Part shown: piece by piece, positions 8,816 through 17,170 of the stretch | Position numbering within the stretch: position 1 is the first letter of the stretch | Layout of the letters: each line of letters starts with the position of its first letter | Assembly (NCBI GenBank): GCA_034422455.1 | Contig: DAOUJQ010000012.1 | Span: 186,001-250,000 of the forward strand | Direction: 5' to 3' | From: UBA1127 sp034422455 | GTDB taxonomy: Bacteria; Chloroflexota; Dehalococcoidia; Lucifugimonadales; UBA1127 | Length of the DNA stretch: 64,000 nt | Notes under the pieces: generated by a model | The model's database searches: none | Told to the model about the DNA's origin: nothing | The model's input: only the letters and a program-made list of their open reading frames with translations | Program-made: the position numbers and the translations under genes

Positions 8816-8846
8816 TTGCGCACAATGCTTGTTCCTGTGCTAGAAT
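8816..8846 (+). promoter_or_regulatory. Putative extended -10 promoter
   Basis: TGCTAGAAT (8838-8846) is an extended -10. TTGCGC lies at 8816-8821 with a long 19-nt spacer. It precedes the Fe-S protein gene whose GAGGAGGGG ribosome site is at 8862-8871. Confidence 0.5.
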
Positions 8847-8875
8847 CCCTCAAACTCCTTGTGAGGAGGGGAGTC

Positions 8876-9844
8876 ATGCTGCCGGACATATCGAAGGCAA
8901 GAAACCCGAGGCGCCACCGACGTGAGGGCCCCAGCGCCGACACCGAGGGAGCGCAGGAGTTCCAACGCCAGTACCCTGTCGAGGCTCGCCGGTTCGGCTG
9001 GCTGCAGAACCAGGTGCTGTGGCCACTGCGCCACGCCGACGTCAACCCCATCAAGATGGACCTGGGCGACCCGGCGGACATCACCGAGCACATCAAGAAG
9101 TACGCCCTGGAAGTTGGCGCCGACGCCGTGGGCATCGCGGAGATGGACCCCAAGTTCGTCTTCGAGGACGCGGAGATGCCGAACCACACGCGGGTCATCG
9201 CGTTCGGCGTCGCCATGAGCTACGACATGATGTCGGACATCGGCGCGAACTCGCAGCGAGAGGTACACCGGGTGTATTTCAAGATGCTGGACATCGGAGT
9301 CCGGGTCGCGCAGTACATCGGCGGCTTCGGCTACACGGCGACGGCGCACCCGAACGGCGGCGAGCTAGCGCACATCCCCTTCGCCTACCTGGCGGGACTG
9401 GGCGAGCTGGGGAAGCACGGGTCGCTGATCAGCCCGGAGTTCGGGTCTTCGTGGCGGCTGTCGCTCGTCTCGACGGACCTGCCGCTGGTGGTGGACGGCC
9501 CGCAGGACTACGGCATCGACGCGATGTGCGACCGGTGCAACGTCTGCACCCGCTTCTGCCCCGGCGACGCGATCAAGCCGGAGAAGAAGGAGGTCAACGG
9601 CGTCCTGCGATGGCACGTCGACACGCCCGCGTGCGAGCCATACTTCCAGCGGCTGTGGGGCTGCAAGATCTGCCTGATGGTATGCCCCTTCAACGGCCGC
9701 AGCGTGTTCAAGGAAGGCTACCGCAACATCGCCAAGGACCTGGCGAAGGCCAAGGACTACCACGGCTACCTGCCGATGCTGGCGGAGCACACCCCCAACG
9801 CCGACAGCAACCTTGTGCTCTCCAAGTACATGTCGTCCGAATAG
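8876..9844 (+). CDS. Reductive dehalogenase / QueG-like 4Fe-4S protein
   Basis: A 322-aa soluble protein of the RdhA/epoxyqueuosine-reductase superfamily. Residues about 65-210 resemble the cobalamin-binding nitroreductase-like core, with AGLGELGKHGSLISPEFG and a LVSTDLPL strand. A bacterial ferredoxin part follows: C218, C221, C224, C228 (CDRCNVCTRFCPGDAI), then C253 and C263/C266/C270 (CKICLMVCPF), preceded by RWHVDTPAC as in RdhA. There is no twin-arginine signal or membrane anchor, so it would act in the cytoplasm. ATG 8876 has a strong ribosome site, while the upstream in-frame ATG does not. Substrate is unknown; no rdhB partner is nearby. A queuosine role is possible but the layout looks more RdhA-like. 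Confidence 0.75.
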   Translation: MLPDISKARNPRRHRREGPSADTEGAQEFQRQYPVEARRFGWLQNQVLWPLRHADVNPIKMDLGDPADITEHIKKYALEVGADAVGIAEMDPKFVFEDAEMPNHTRVIAFGVAMSYDMMSDIGANSQREVHRVYFKMLDIGVRVAQYIGGFGYTATAHPNGGELAHIPFAYLAGLGELGKHGSLISPEFGSSWRLSLVSTDLPLVVDGPQDYGIDAMCDRCNVCTRFCPGDAIKPEKKEVNGVLRWHVDTPACEPYFQRLWGCKICLMVCPFNGRSVFKEGYRNIAKDLAKAKDYHGYLPMLAEHTPNADSNLVLSKYMSSE

Positions 9845-9882
9845 CTGGACGCGCACCGTCCGAACCATCCCAAGGCAACCGG

Positions 9883-9920
9883 GGCCCCGTCCACACACGT
9901 GCGGCGGGGCCTCTTCTCTT
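9883..9920 (+). terminator. Putative intrinsic terminator
   Basis: GGCCCCG (9883-9889) pairs with CGGGGCC (9905-9911) and is followed by TCTTCTCTT. It lies 39 nt after the Fe-S protein gene. Confidence 0.6.
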
Positions 9921-10683
9921 GGCTCCAAAATTCGAGGGACGATGGGGCTCCGCGCCATCCTTTCGCCGACGGACGAGACAATAACTGTTGCGGCGCACAC
10001 GTTTACGAATACGACTGCTATCCGCAGCGGGGTCGTTTTGGGAAATCGACTCGTATCTGGAAGGGAACGCCTCAGATAGGAAAACGACACATTTTGCGAA
10101 AAGAGGATACGACTGAATCCAGAGATGGAGATCTCAGATAGGAGTCGATCGAGAAAACGTACCTGGCCGACTGTAGATACGTTTCGCGGGCGAAGCTGAC
10201 GGCAATTGTTGCGCGGCGCACTGGGAGACCGAGGGTTACTCCGGGCCACTTGCAGATCGCTGTTCCGAGTATTGATTTGCAACGACTTTTTCCCTCTCCG
10301 CTCGTTATATGCAGTGCGAGCGTAAGGCAACGGTAGCCGGGCGGGAGCGGGCGGGGCAAGAGGCGGATGGCAGGGTGGCCCTTCGACGGGCTCCTTCGTC
10401 AAGCTCAGGACGGAGTCAGGGTGAACGGGGAGATTGGGGTCTGTCTGCCGGCGGGACGGGCGACCACAAGGGTCGCCCCTATGGGGGACGGCCCGCCCCT
10501 CGCCTCTCCGCCCCTCTGGGTTCCCCTGCCTTCGCAGGACCCTTCCACAAGCTCAGGACAATCGGAACGGGGGGTTGGGCGGAGGATGACGCCGTTGGGC
10601 GCGAGGTTTCTGGATACCGGCCCCGTATCGGGGTACGGGGGGGGGCCATGCGCCGGTATGGGGGTCGGGGGGTGGGGGTGGCG
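9921..10683. other. Intergenic region, no convincing gene
   Basis: No reading frame here has a ribosome site or recognisable protein. The stretch 9960-10310 is less GC-rich than the surroundings and contains a short duplicated CTCAGATAGGA word (near 10071 and 10132). From about 10379 it is made of dispersed-repeat pieces also found elsewhere in the window. Confidence 0.6.
10379..10672 (+). repeat. Dispersed intergenic repeat cluster
   Basis: Contains two degenerate copies of the CCTTCGACAGGCTCAGG-type repeat (10379-10428 and 10540-10572). There is also a CCCCTCTGGGTTCC/TTCGCAGGA unit near 10512-10540, and a TTTCTGGATACCGG...GCCATGCGCCGGTATGG unit near 10606-10663. The same units recur at 15.0-15.6 kb and 39.6-40.1 kb. 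Confidence 0.65.
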
Positions 10684-11394
10684 CTAGAGGTCTTTGCGGA
10701 ACTTGAGGCGCCAGGTGGCGCGGAAGACCTCGATGGCCGCTTGCGGGACACGCAGCTTGGATCCTTCCTCGACATGCTTCCACGCGACGGGGACCTCCGT
10801 GGCGGTGAACCCCAGCCGACGGGCGGCCAGCAGCAGCTCCAGGTCGAGCGCCCAACCCGTCTCTCGGAGGGATGGGAGGATAGTGTCGAGGGCGGCGCGG
10901 CGGAGGGCCTTGGCCCCGCACTGGGGGTCATGGAAGGGGAGGCGCAGGAAACCCCGCGCCCAGGTGGGAGAGATGCCGCTCAGCACCCGCCTCGGGAGCG
11001 GACGGGAACGGGGTTCCAGCGCCATGTCGGGGCGGCGCCAGCCGATGGCGACATCGTACGCATTGAGGGCGTCCAGCAGCTTCCGGGCTTCTCCAGGGCC
11101 GATCATGTTGTCCGCGTCTACGAAGGCTACTTTCGCGCCCGTAGCCTGGGCGAGTCCTGCCCGCACGGCCGCGCCCTTGCCAAGCACGTCGTCGTACACT
11201 GTCCAGCGAATCGCGGGGCACTCCGCCGCGGCCGCGTCCACGACGCCCCTGGTGTCGTCGGTGCAGCCGTTCAGCACGACAACCAGCTCCCAATTGCGGG
11301 CGTACATGGGATGAAACTCGGCAGCGTAGGCGTGGAGTGTTGGACCGATGCGGGCTTCCTCGTTGTGGGCGGGAATGACGATGGAGAGGTCCAA
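10684..11394 (-). CDS. Family 2 glycosyltransferase (dolichyl-phosphate sugar synthase-like)
   Basis: GT-A fold transferase of about 236 residues. It has the N-terminal LDLSIVIPAHNEE, the VLNGCTDDT strand and the DxD-type metal site VDADN (D93, D95). A GWALDLELLLAARRLGF helix lies further on, a pattern typical of polyprenyl-phosphate glucosyl/mannosyl transferases. No membrane segment is evident. The start is uncertain: TTG 11394 aligns with the family start and follows GGGGAG, while TTG 11442 would be almost at the predicted transcription start. It is divergent from galE, which could supply its nucleotide sugar pathway. Confidence 0.82.
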   Translation of the reverse strand: MDLSIVIPAHNEEARIGPTLHAYAAEFHPMYARNWELVVVLNGCTDDTRGVVDAAAAECPAIRWTVYDDVLGKGAAVRAGLAQATGAKVAFVDADNMIGPGEARKLLDALNAYDVAIGWRRPDMALEPRSRPLPRRVLSGISPTWARGFLRLPFHDPQCGAKALRRAALDTILPSLRETGWALDLELLLAARRLGFTATEVPVAWKHVEEGSKLRVPQAAIEVFRATWRLKFRKDL

Positions 11395-11445
11395 CCTCGC
11401 CGCCTTCTCCCCAAACGCGGGGCGGAGTAATCTGACCGGCAACGC

Positions 11446-11475
11446 TATAATAGGAAACGCTGCCTACCGGCACAA
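11446..11475. promoter_or_regulatory. Divergent promoter with overlapping -10 elements
   Basis: TATAAT (11446-11451, plus strand) points to galE. The complementary strand of 11447-11452 reads TATTAT, with TTGTGC 17 nt upstream (11470-11475), pointing to the glycosyltransferase. The plus-strand -35 is poor. Sharing of the -10 is seen directly; mutual exclusion is inferred. Confidence 0.5.
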
Positions 11476-11511
11476 CAGAACGGCCCCATCCTGTCAGGAC
11501 AAGGAGAAGGC

Positions 11512-12498
11512 ATGCCACAGGTCATGGTTACGGGCGTGGGCGGGTACGTCGGGAGCATTGTGGTGCAGGCGCTCATGGAGCGCGGCTACGACATCCTTGG
11601 CATCGACAACCTCTCGCGCGGCCACCGGGCGGCAATTGCCGAGGGCATGACGTTCTACCGCGTCAATGCCGGGGATACGGCGGCCATCGATCGACTCTTC
11701 GACCAGTCGCCCGTCGACGCCGTCGTTCACCTTGCCGGTTACATCCAGGGCGCCGAGTCCGTTTCCGAGCCGGGCCTCTACTACGCCAACAACGTGCGCG
11801 ACGGCATCTCGCTGCTGGAGTCCATGCGGCGGGCCGGGGTCAACAAGATCGTGTACTCCTCCAGCGCCGCGGTCTACGGCGCCCCTGAGCAGATGCCCAT
11901 CCAGGAGGACCAGCCCATCGCGCCCATTTCGCCCTACGGCCAGAGCAAGGCGTGGATGGAGTCAGTGCTGGCTTCCTATGCGCAAGCCCACGATTTCCAG
12001 GTGGTGTCCCTCCGCTACTTCAACGCCGCCGGGGCCGCCGGTCCGCTTGGCGAGGACCACCGCCCGGAGACGCACCTCATACCGAACGCAATACGGGTCG
12101 CAATGAAGACGGACCCCGAGCTGGCGGTCTACGGCGACGACTACCCGACGCCGGACGGCACCGCCATCCGCGACTACGTCCACGTGTCGGACATCGCGCA
12201 GGCGCATATCCAGTGCATGGAGGCGCTGGGCGAGCTGCCCAGACTGGCGTACAACGTGGGGACGGGCAAGGGTTACTCCGTCAGGGAAGTCGTCGACATG
12301 GTCGAGCGGGTGTCGCTGGAGTCCATCCCGGTGCGCGTCGAGCCCCGCCGGCCGGGCGACCCGCCGGAGCTCGTGGCGGACCCAACCGCGCTGCAGACCG
12401 ACCTGGGATGGCAGCCGCAACTCTCCGCCCTCGACCAGATCGTCAAGGACGCGTTCCGGTGGCACCGCGACCACCCACAGGGCTACGTCGGAGCGTAG
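11512..12498 (+). CDS. galE: UDP-glucose 4-epimerase
   Basis: Extended short-chain dehydrogenase, 328 aa. Rossmann NAD motif TGVGGYVGS (G8, G11, G14), then NLSRGH, a VVHLAGYIQ strand, catalytic SSSAAVYG and Y142xxxK146 (SPYGQSKAWME). RYFNAAGA and RRPGDPPELVADP follow, all classical for GalE. It interconverts UDP-glucose and UDP-galactose. AAGGAGAAGG precedes the ATG. It is divergent from a glycosyltransferase, which suggests a polysaccharide or glycolipid role. Confidence 0.94.
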   Translation: MPQVMVTGVGGYVGSIVVQALMERGYDILGIDNLSRGHRAAIAEGMTFYRVNAGDTAAIDRLFDQSPVDAVVHLAGYIQGAESVSEPGLYYANNVRDGISLLESMRRAGVNKIVYSSSAAVYGAPEQMPIQEDQPIAPISPYGQSKAWMESVLASYAQAHDFQVVSLRYFNAAGAAGPLGEDHRPETHLIPNAIRVAMKTDPELAVYGDDYPTPDGTAIRDYVHVSDIAQAHIQCMEALGELPRLAYNVGTGKGYSVREVVDMVERVSLESIPVRVEPRRPGDPPELVADPTALQTDLGWQPQLSALDQIVKDAFRWHRDHPQGYVGA

Positions 12499-12765
12499 GC
12501 GCGCCGCTTCAGGGCCATCGCTCACCAGATACGATTCCTTTCCCAGGCTTGACGGGCCGTAGTAAGATTGGAACTCCGACTCACCTTAAATCGTCACATA
12601 AAGAGACAGGGCTCCGGGCGGAGCGTCCCAGCACGAGGACGCGCGCCGCCACCCGGAGTCTCACAGCCAATCCTACGCAGCGTTCTGCTCACGTCTCCGG
12701 CGGGGCATTCGGTAGCGATTCCAGATCAGCGACCTTAGCCGAGCACGCCCTTGACGGAGGTCCTG

Positions 12766-12918
12766 ATGCAGTATCTCGAGGTCATTCGGAACACGGACAC
12801 GTTCGACCTGCAACGGCGGGAGATCCGGGAGGACGCCATTCGGCTGGCCCTCATGCTCTACCGGTCGAACAACCTGCCGAAGTGGTACAAGACGAGCCAC
12901 GAGTCCAGCGAGAAGTAG
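12766..12918 (+). CDS. Small hypothetical protein (50 aa)
   Basis: ATG 12766 follows a well-spaced GGAGG (12755-12759). The frame runs 50 codons: MQYLEVIRNTDTFDLQRREI, then a helical EDAIRLALMLYRSNNLPKWYK and a polar end. The composition is protein-like (amphipathic helix, aromatic/basic C-terminus) and the site is good, so it is probably real. Function is not recognised. It stands alone between galE and the RNase gene. Confidence 0.55.
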   Translation: MQYLEVIRNTDTFDLQRREIREDAIRLALMLYRSNNLPKWYKTSHESSEK

Positions 12919-13056
12919 CCAAAGCTCGAAATCCAGACCGCCGGGCCACGTGCGCCAGCGCGCGTATCGAGTCCAGTGTCCGCGCTCCGCAAGTCCTCCT
13001 GCAACCCCAATCGCCGCCAGCCATCGAGCGTCAAGCGGCGCTAGAACCCGGAGTCC

Positions 13057-15021
13057 ATGGCAGACCCCCATATCGCGCTCCTCCGCCGGGGCGGGCGCTT
13101 CATCCTGGGCTTGGTGCGCACAGGCCTCGACAACCGCCTCTGGGCCACCGCCGCCGACAACAAGCCCTTCCGCATCTCCGCCCAGCAGCTTGTCTGGGAG
13201 ACCGACATCACCGTCGGCGACGGCGCCTTGCCCGCATGGCTCGCCGACGCGGAGCGGCTTTCCACCGAGCTCGACGCCACGGAGGCGTGGGACATCGTGG
13301 CCGGGGAGGTGCCCGGTCTGACCCTCGACGATCTGGCCGGCCTCGTCTGCGCGCCTCCCGCCACGGACATGCAACGCGCCGCGCTCCTGCTGGGCATCTT
13401 CGACGCCGACGTCCAACGCTTCACGCCGGAGCCCCCGAACCTCGTGCCGCGGTCTCGTGACGACGTGGCCCGGCAGATGGAGCGACTGGAGGCTCGGCAG
13501 AAATCGGCGGCGGAAGAAGCGCAGTTCATCGCATGGCTGATGGGCACAGAGGCCGAGCTTTCTTCCCGGCAGCTCGGCTGGCTGGATACGCTGGTGCAGT
13601 ACGCCGCCGAGGGCGACAACTCGCCCGCCGCAAGGGCGGCAAAGGGCTGGCTGCGGCAGATTGGCAGTTCGCCGGACCCACGGCGACAGGCGTTCGACCT
13701 GCTGGTTGCCCGCGGGACGCTGGACGCTGACGAGTTCCTGACGCTGCGGCGGCTGCGCGTCCCGACCGTTTTCCCCCAGGAAGCCTTGACTGCAGCGGAG
13801 TCGGAGGCGCCAACCGTTCTCAAGGCGGACGATGGCCGCCTCGATCTCACAGAACTGGACGTCTTCACCATCGACGAGGCCTCCACGCTGGACATCGACG
13901 ACGGGCTGTCGCTGCGGGCGACGGATGACGGCTACGAGGCCGGCATCCACATCGTCGACGCCGCGGCGCTCATCCCAATCGACGGCGCTCTGGACAGCGC
14001 GGCGCGGGAGCGCATGACCAGCCTCTACCTGCCGGAGGGCACGCTCCACATGCTGCCCCGCGCCCTGGCGGAGGAGCGCGGCAGCATGTCGGAGGGCGAC
14101 GCGCGCCGGGCGGTCTCGCTGCTGACGCGGTGGAGTCCCGGCCACGAGCTTGTCGACTGGGAGCTGTGCCGCTCGTTCGTGCAGAGCAAGCGCCGCCTCA
14201 GCTACCACGAGGCCGACGCCGCGCTGGAGTCTGGCGAGGGCCTCGGGGAGACGCTGCGCGCGTTGCAGAGGATCGCGCTCGCGCTGCATGACGGGCGCAT
14301 GGCGGCGGGCGCGCTGGAGATGGACCGACCCGAGGTCAAGGTCACCGTCGACGGGGACAAGCACGTCACGGTCTCGGTGACTCCCGTTCCCACCCCGGCG
14401 CGGCGCATGGTGGCCGAGTTCATGGTGCTGGCCAACCGCCTCATCGGCGCGCGGCTGCGGGACAGCGGGGTGCCGGCCATCTACCGCACGCAGGACTCAG
14501 TGGCGATGGACGAGGTGCCGGACACGAGCGTCGACGCGGTGCGGCAGTACCACATCCTGCGCCACATCCGGCCGTCGCGGCTGACGACGACGGCGGGGCC
14601 GCACGCGCTCATCGGCGTGGAGCCGTACGTGCAGGCGACGTCGCCGCTGCGTCGGTACCTCGACCTGGTGGTGCAGCGGCAACTGGCAGCGTCGTTGGAC
14701 GGGACCGAGCCGCCGTACTCGCTGGACGACCTGAAGCGGCTTATCGGCGAGGCGGAGGCCGCGCTGCGCGACCTGAACCGCGCGGAGGACGAGCGGAAGC
14801 GGTACTGGACGCTGAAGCACCTCGGCGGGCGCGTCGGCGAGGCATTCCCGGCAACCGTGCTGGACGTGCGCGACCGGCAGAGCGTGGTCGAACTGGAGAC
14901 CTACCTCATCCGCAGCAACGTGTACCTGCCGCCGTCGACGGTTGCGGGGCAGACCGTGCGGCTGGAGCTGCAGGAAGTGGACACCTGGCGGCAGCAGGCT
15001 CGGTGGCGGCACGTGGGGTAG
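13057..15021 (+). CDS. RNase II/RNase R family exoribonuclease (RNB domain)
   Basis: A 654-aa 3'-5' exoribonuclease. Residues 1-250 are a divergent N-terminal region with a short beta-rich start rather than clear tandem cold-shock domains. The RNB domain begins near 265 with the catalytic acidic motif TIDEASTLDIDDGLSL. It continues through IHIVDAAALIP, YLPEGTLHMLP, SFVQSKRRLSYHEAD, GVEPYVQATSPLRRYLDLVVQRQL. The C-terminal S1-like part (about 590-654) includes ATVLDVRDRQSVVELE. It resembles the cyanobacterial/plastid RNase II branch in the motif form. It probably degrades mRNA or processes rRNA ends. Confidence 0.88.
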   Translation: MADPHIALLRRGGRFILGLVRTGLDNRLWATAADNKPFRISAQQLVWETDITVGDGALPAWLADAERLSTELDATEAWDIVAGEVPGLTLDDLAGLVCAPPATDMQRAALLLGIFDADVQRFTPEPPNLVPRSRDDVARQMERLEARQKSAAEEAQFIAWLMGTEAELSSRQLGWLDTLVQYAAEGDNSPAARAAKGWLRQIGSSPDPRRQAFDLLVARGTLDADEFLTLRRLRVPTVFPQEALTAAESEAPTVLKADDGRLDLTELDVFTIDEASTLDIDDGLSLRATDDGYEAGIHIVDAAALIPIDGALDSAARERMTSLYLPEGTLHMLPRALAEERGSMSEGDARRAVSLLTRWSPGHELVDWELCRSFVQSKRRLSYHEADAALESGEGLGETLRALQRIALALHDGRMAAGALEMDRPEVKVTVDGDKHVTVSVTPVPTPARRMVAEFMVLANRLIGARLRDSGVPAIYRTQDSVAMDEVPDTSVDAVRQYHILRHIRPSRLTTTAGPHALIGVEPYVQATSPLRRYLDLVVQRQLAASLDGTEPPYSLDDLKRLIGEAEAALRDLNRAEDERKRYWTLKHLGGRVGEAFPATVLDVRDRQSVVELETYLIRSNVYLPPSTVAGQTVRLELQEVDTWRQQARWRHVG

Positions 15022-15613
15022 GGGCGGGCCCCCATCCCAGCCCCGTATCGAGGCACGGGGGGACCATGCGCCGGCATGTGGGGATGGGGGTGGGGCGCGA
15101 TCCGCGTCTTCCCCTCTCTTGTCTTGTCCTTCAATCGTCCTTCCTCTGGTCACGGCCCTTCGACAGGCTCAGGGTGTGCGAGGCCGAATTGATTTCCGCG
15201 TGCGGGCGTAGCTGCGGGGATTCGTCTTGCTTTTCGTGTTGAAGCTGAGTTGGCACGTTGCAGATACAACACGGATATTACCCGAGGGGAAACGAATCCC
15301 GACCGGCCTTCGGGGGCGATACGCGGGGCGGTTGTGCTGTTGTGGTGGCGGTGCATGGGGCGAGGGTAGCGGGGGGAACGGCGTTTGCGCGAGGGGTTGG
15401 TGGCAGGGGGTGCTTGTTCTTCTGCCTGTCGCGTGGTGGGGGTTGCCCCTCCCGCTGCCACCCCTCTGGGTTCCTGCCTGCGCAGGAACGACGGAAGCGG
15501 AGTTGGGCCAGGGTGACCCTTCGACAGGCTCAGGGCGAACGGACGGGGTGTTTGTCGGGGCCCCTGCCTGCGCAGGGGCGACGGGGGAGGGGTGACGGGC
15601 GGAGGGAGCGCCG
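15022..15613. repeat. Intergenic cluster of dispersed repeats
   Basis: No gene is supported. The region contains a CCCCGTATCGAGGCACGGGG/CATGCGCCGGCATG unit (15031-15093) and CCTTCGACAGGCTCAGGG at 15157-15174 and 15517-15543. It also holds the long element copy at 15184-15412, and two CCTGCCTGCGCAGGAACG / CCTGCCTGCGCAGGGGCG palindromes (near 15472-15490 and 15563-15583). Confidence 0.75.
15184..15412 (+). repeat. Palindromic intergenic element, copy A1
   Basis: Begins with GAATTGATTTCCGCG and includes GCGTAGCTGCGGGG and TTCGTGTTGAAGCTG. After TTGGCACGTTGCAGATACAA it continues to GGGGAAACGAATCCC. The following about 110 nt (GGGGCGGTTGTG...TGGTGGCAGGGGGTG) also match copy A2 at 39730-39945 in reverse orientation. 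By eye most positions agree over about 215-230 nt. Confidence 0.8.
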
Positions 15614-16087
15614 CTAGCCCTGGATGAGGTTGTCCGCGACGGCCTTGCCGCGAAGGTCTCCCTGACCGACAAGGTGGGCCGACAGGGCGTCCACGGCGGC
15701 CGCCACCATCTCGGGCTGCACCGCTTCCGCCTCGTCGGCGTAGTCGCAGGCACGGACGAGATCGGCTGCATCGTCGCGGATCTTCCGGAAGGCCCACGCC
15801 ACCTGGTCGGCGACTTCCGTCAGGTCCTCCGGAAAGGGCTTCTGCGTCGCGTTGGGATGTTCGGGGTCGTAGAGGCCGCCGTGCCAGTGGCCCCGCGCCT
15901 GGTGGCAGTCGAACCGCGCGACCTCCTGGTTGCGCACGTCTATGCCGACGGTCGGGCCGCCGCAGGGCACGCCCTGAATCCGGACGATGCGGATCGGCCA
16001 AACGTAGGCCGCAACCTGCCCGTCCTCAGTCAGGGGCACCCGCATCTCCTGGCCCAAATACCGCTCGTTTGGTCGCTTGGTTGGCAT
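15614..16087 (-). CDS. Hypothetical protein (157 aa)
   Basis: The start ATG 16087 has an ideal AGGAGG site. The protein begins MPTKRPNERYLGQEMRVPL and has a beta-rich N-terminal half with VAAYVWPIRIVRI and a conserved-looking RGHWHGGLYDPEHPNATQKPF segment. A helical, acidic C-terminal half follows (QVAWAFRKIRDDAADLV...). The His/Trp cluster HWHGGLYD resembles motifs in small proteins that sit near toxin-antitoxin loci, but I do not recognise the family with certainty. It is isolated, between a repeat cluster and ccmD. Confidence 0.75.
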   Translation of the reverse strand: MPTKRPNERYLGQEMRVPLTEDGQVAAYVWPIRIVRIQGVPCGGPTVGIDVRNQEVARFDCHQARGHWHGGLYDPEHPNATQKPFPEDLTEVADQVAWAFRKIRDDAADLVRACDYADEAEAVQPEMVAAAVDALSAHLVGQGDLRGKAVADNLIQG

Positions 16088-16172
16088 GGCAAGCCTCCTG
16101 TCCGACGTCCTGGGCACACGATAGCACATCGGCCAAGGGTTGCCCAATCCGTTCGTGAGACCCTTCCATTGC

Positions 16173-16200
16173 CCCCTTCGACCCGGCTCAGGACGAACGG
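16173..16200 (+). repeat. Copy of the CCTTCGACAGGCTCAGG-type repeat
   Basis: CCCCCTTCGACCCGGCTCAG followed by GACGAACGG, a degenerate copy. The 161-nt gap 16088-16248 holds nothing else recognisable. Confidence 0.6.
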
Positions 16201-16248
16201 AGTGGGCAAGGGAATTGCGCTGGAGCAGGATTGGGCGGCAGGAGGCGT

Positions 16249-16476
16249 CTAGCTGTCGCCGTCTCCGTCCTGCTGCTCGCGGAGCGCGTCGATCTCGCGC
16301 TTCAGGTCGGCCTGCTTGCGCGACATGAAGAAGGCGTAGACGAAGAACGCCAACCACGTGATCGCGAACGCGACGAACAGGAAGGGCAAAAAGTCCTCGC
16401 CAGGGGCGTCCTCCGCGGCGAGCACTACGGGGAGGAGAAGGACGGCGGTGAGCAGGAGCGCCTTGGTTCTATTCAT
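16249..16476 (-). CDS. ccmD: CcmD-like small membrane protein
   Basis: 75 aa with a signal-like N-terminal hydrophobic stretch (MNRTKALLLTAVLLLPVVL) and one transmembrane helix (about 30-50, FLFVAFAITWLAFFVYAFFM). A charged coiled tail SRKQADLKREIDALREQQ follows. This is the layout of the CcmD family that stabilises heme release by the CcmABC complex. Its start overlaps the ccmC end by 8 nt, and it is last in the ccmABCD operon. Confidence 0.8.
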   Translation of the reverse strand: MNRTKALLLTAVLLLPVVLAAEDAPGEDFLPFLFVAFAITWLAFFVYAFFMSRKQADLKREIDALREQQDGDGDS

Positions 16477-17143
16477 GTGCGTACCGGAGCCTTTCGACCT
16501 GGATTTCCTGCTCCCGCAGGGTGGTGCGCTCCACCATGAGCCAGGAAAAGAGCGCGATGAAGGCGAGCATGCTGACCAGGAACGTGAGCAGCATGGAGGG
16601 CTCGAGGGCCGAGTCCTCAGCCAGCGGGCCGAGCACCTTGTTCGGGTGGAGGTCGCGCCACCAACGCGCGGCCATGTAGACGATGGGGACGTCGATGAAG
16701 CCGATGATGCCGAGCACGGCGGCGTAGCGGGCGGCGGTCTCGCCCGGCGGGGCGTAGGCGCGCAGCATGAGGTAGGCGGCGTAGAGGAACCAGAGGATAA
16801 GGGACGTCGTGAGCTGCGGCGACCACGACCACCAGACGCCCCATGCGGGCTTGGCCCACAGCATGCCGGTGATGAGCATCAGCGACGTGAAGAGCACGCC
16901 GATCTCGGCGGCGGCGTAGGCCGTGTTGTCCATCCGCTCGCTGCCCTTCCACAGGTAGCCGACGCTGCACACGGCGACGACGGCGAAGGCGAGGAAGCCC
17001 ACCAGCGCCAGCGGGACGTGCACGTAGAAGATGCGCTGGGACACGCCAAGGACGGCGTCGGTGGGCGCGTAGAGGAAGACCATCGCCGTTGCGGCGAGCA
17101 TAAGGGCACCGCTGAGGCCAAGCAGGGACACGCGCAGGGTCAT
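16469..17143 (-). CDS. ccmC: Cytochrome c biogenesis / heme exporter protein CcmC
   Basis: A 224-aa, six-helix membrane protein carrying the tryptophan-rich heme-handling motif WGVWWSWSPQLTTSLILWFLY. Periplasmic histidines occur in FYVHVPLA and near RWWRDLHPNK. It passes heme out of the membrane to CcmE in system I cytochrome c maturation. CcmB is 27 nt upstream. No ccmE, ccmF or ccmH is visible in the window, so the rest of the pathway must lie elsewhere. Confidence 0.9.
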   Translation of the reverse strand: MTLRVSLLGLSGALMLAATAMVFLYAPTDAVLGVSQRIFYVHVPLALVGFLAFAVVAVCSVGYLWKGSERMDNTAYAAAEIGVLFTSLMLITGMLWAKPAWGVWWSWSPQLTTSLILWFLYAAYLMLRAYAPPGETAARYAAVLGIIGFIDVPIVYMAARWWRDLHPNKVLGPLAEDSALEPSMLLTFLVSMLAFIALFSWLMVERTTLREQEIQVERLRYAHE

Positions 17144-17170
17144 GCCGGATTGCTCCTTTAGTCGCGGGCG

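Noticed and set aside
9960..10310. AT-richer stretch as a possible small gene or origin
   Set aside because: No frame has a ribosome site, and no DnaA-box cluster or dnaA/dnaN gene is present.
12673..14364. Minus-strand frame of 563 codons
   Set aside because: Antisense to the RNase gene and the small ORF; no protein-like features.
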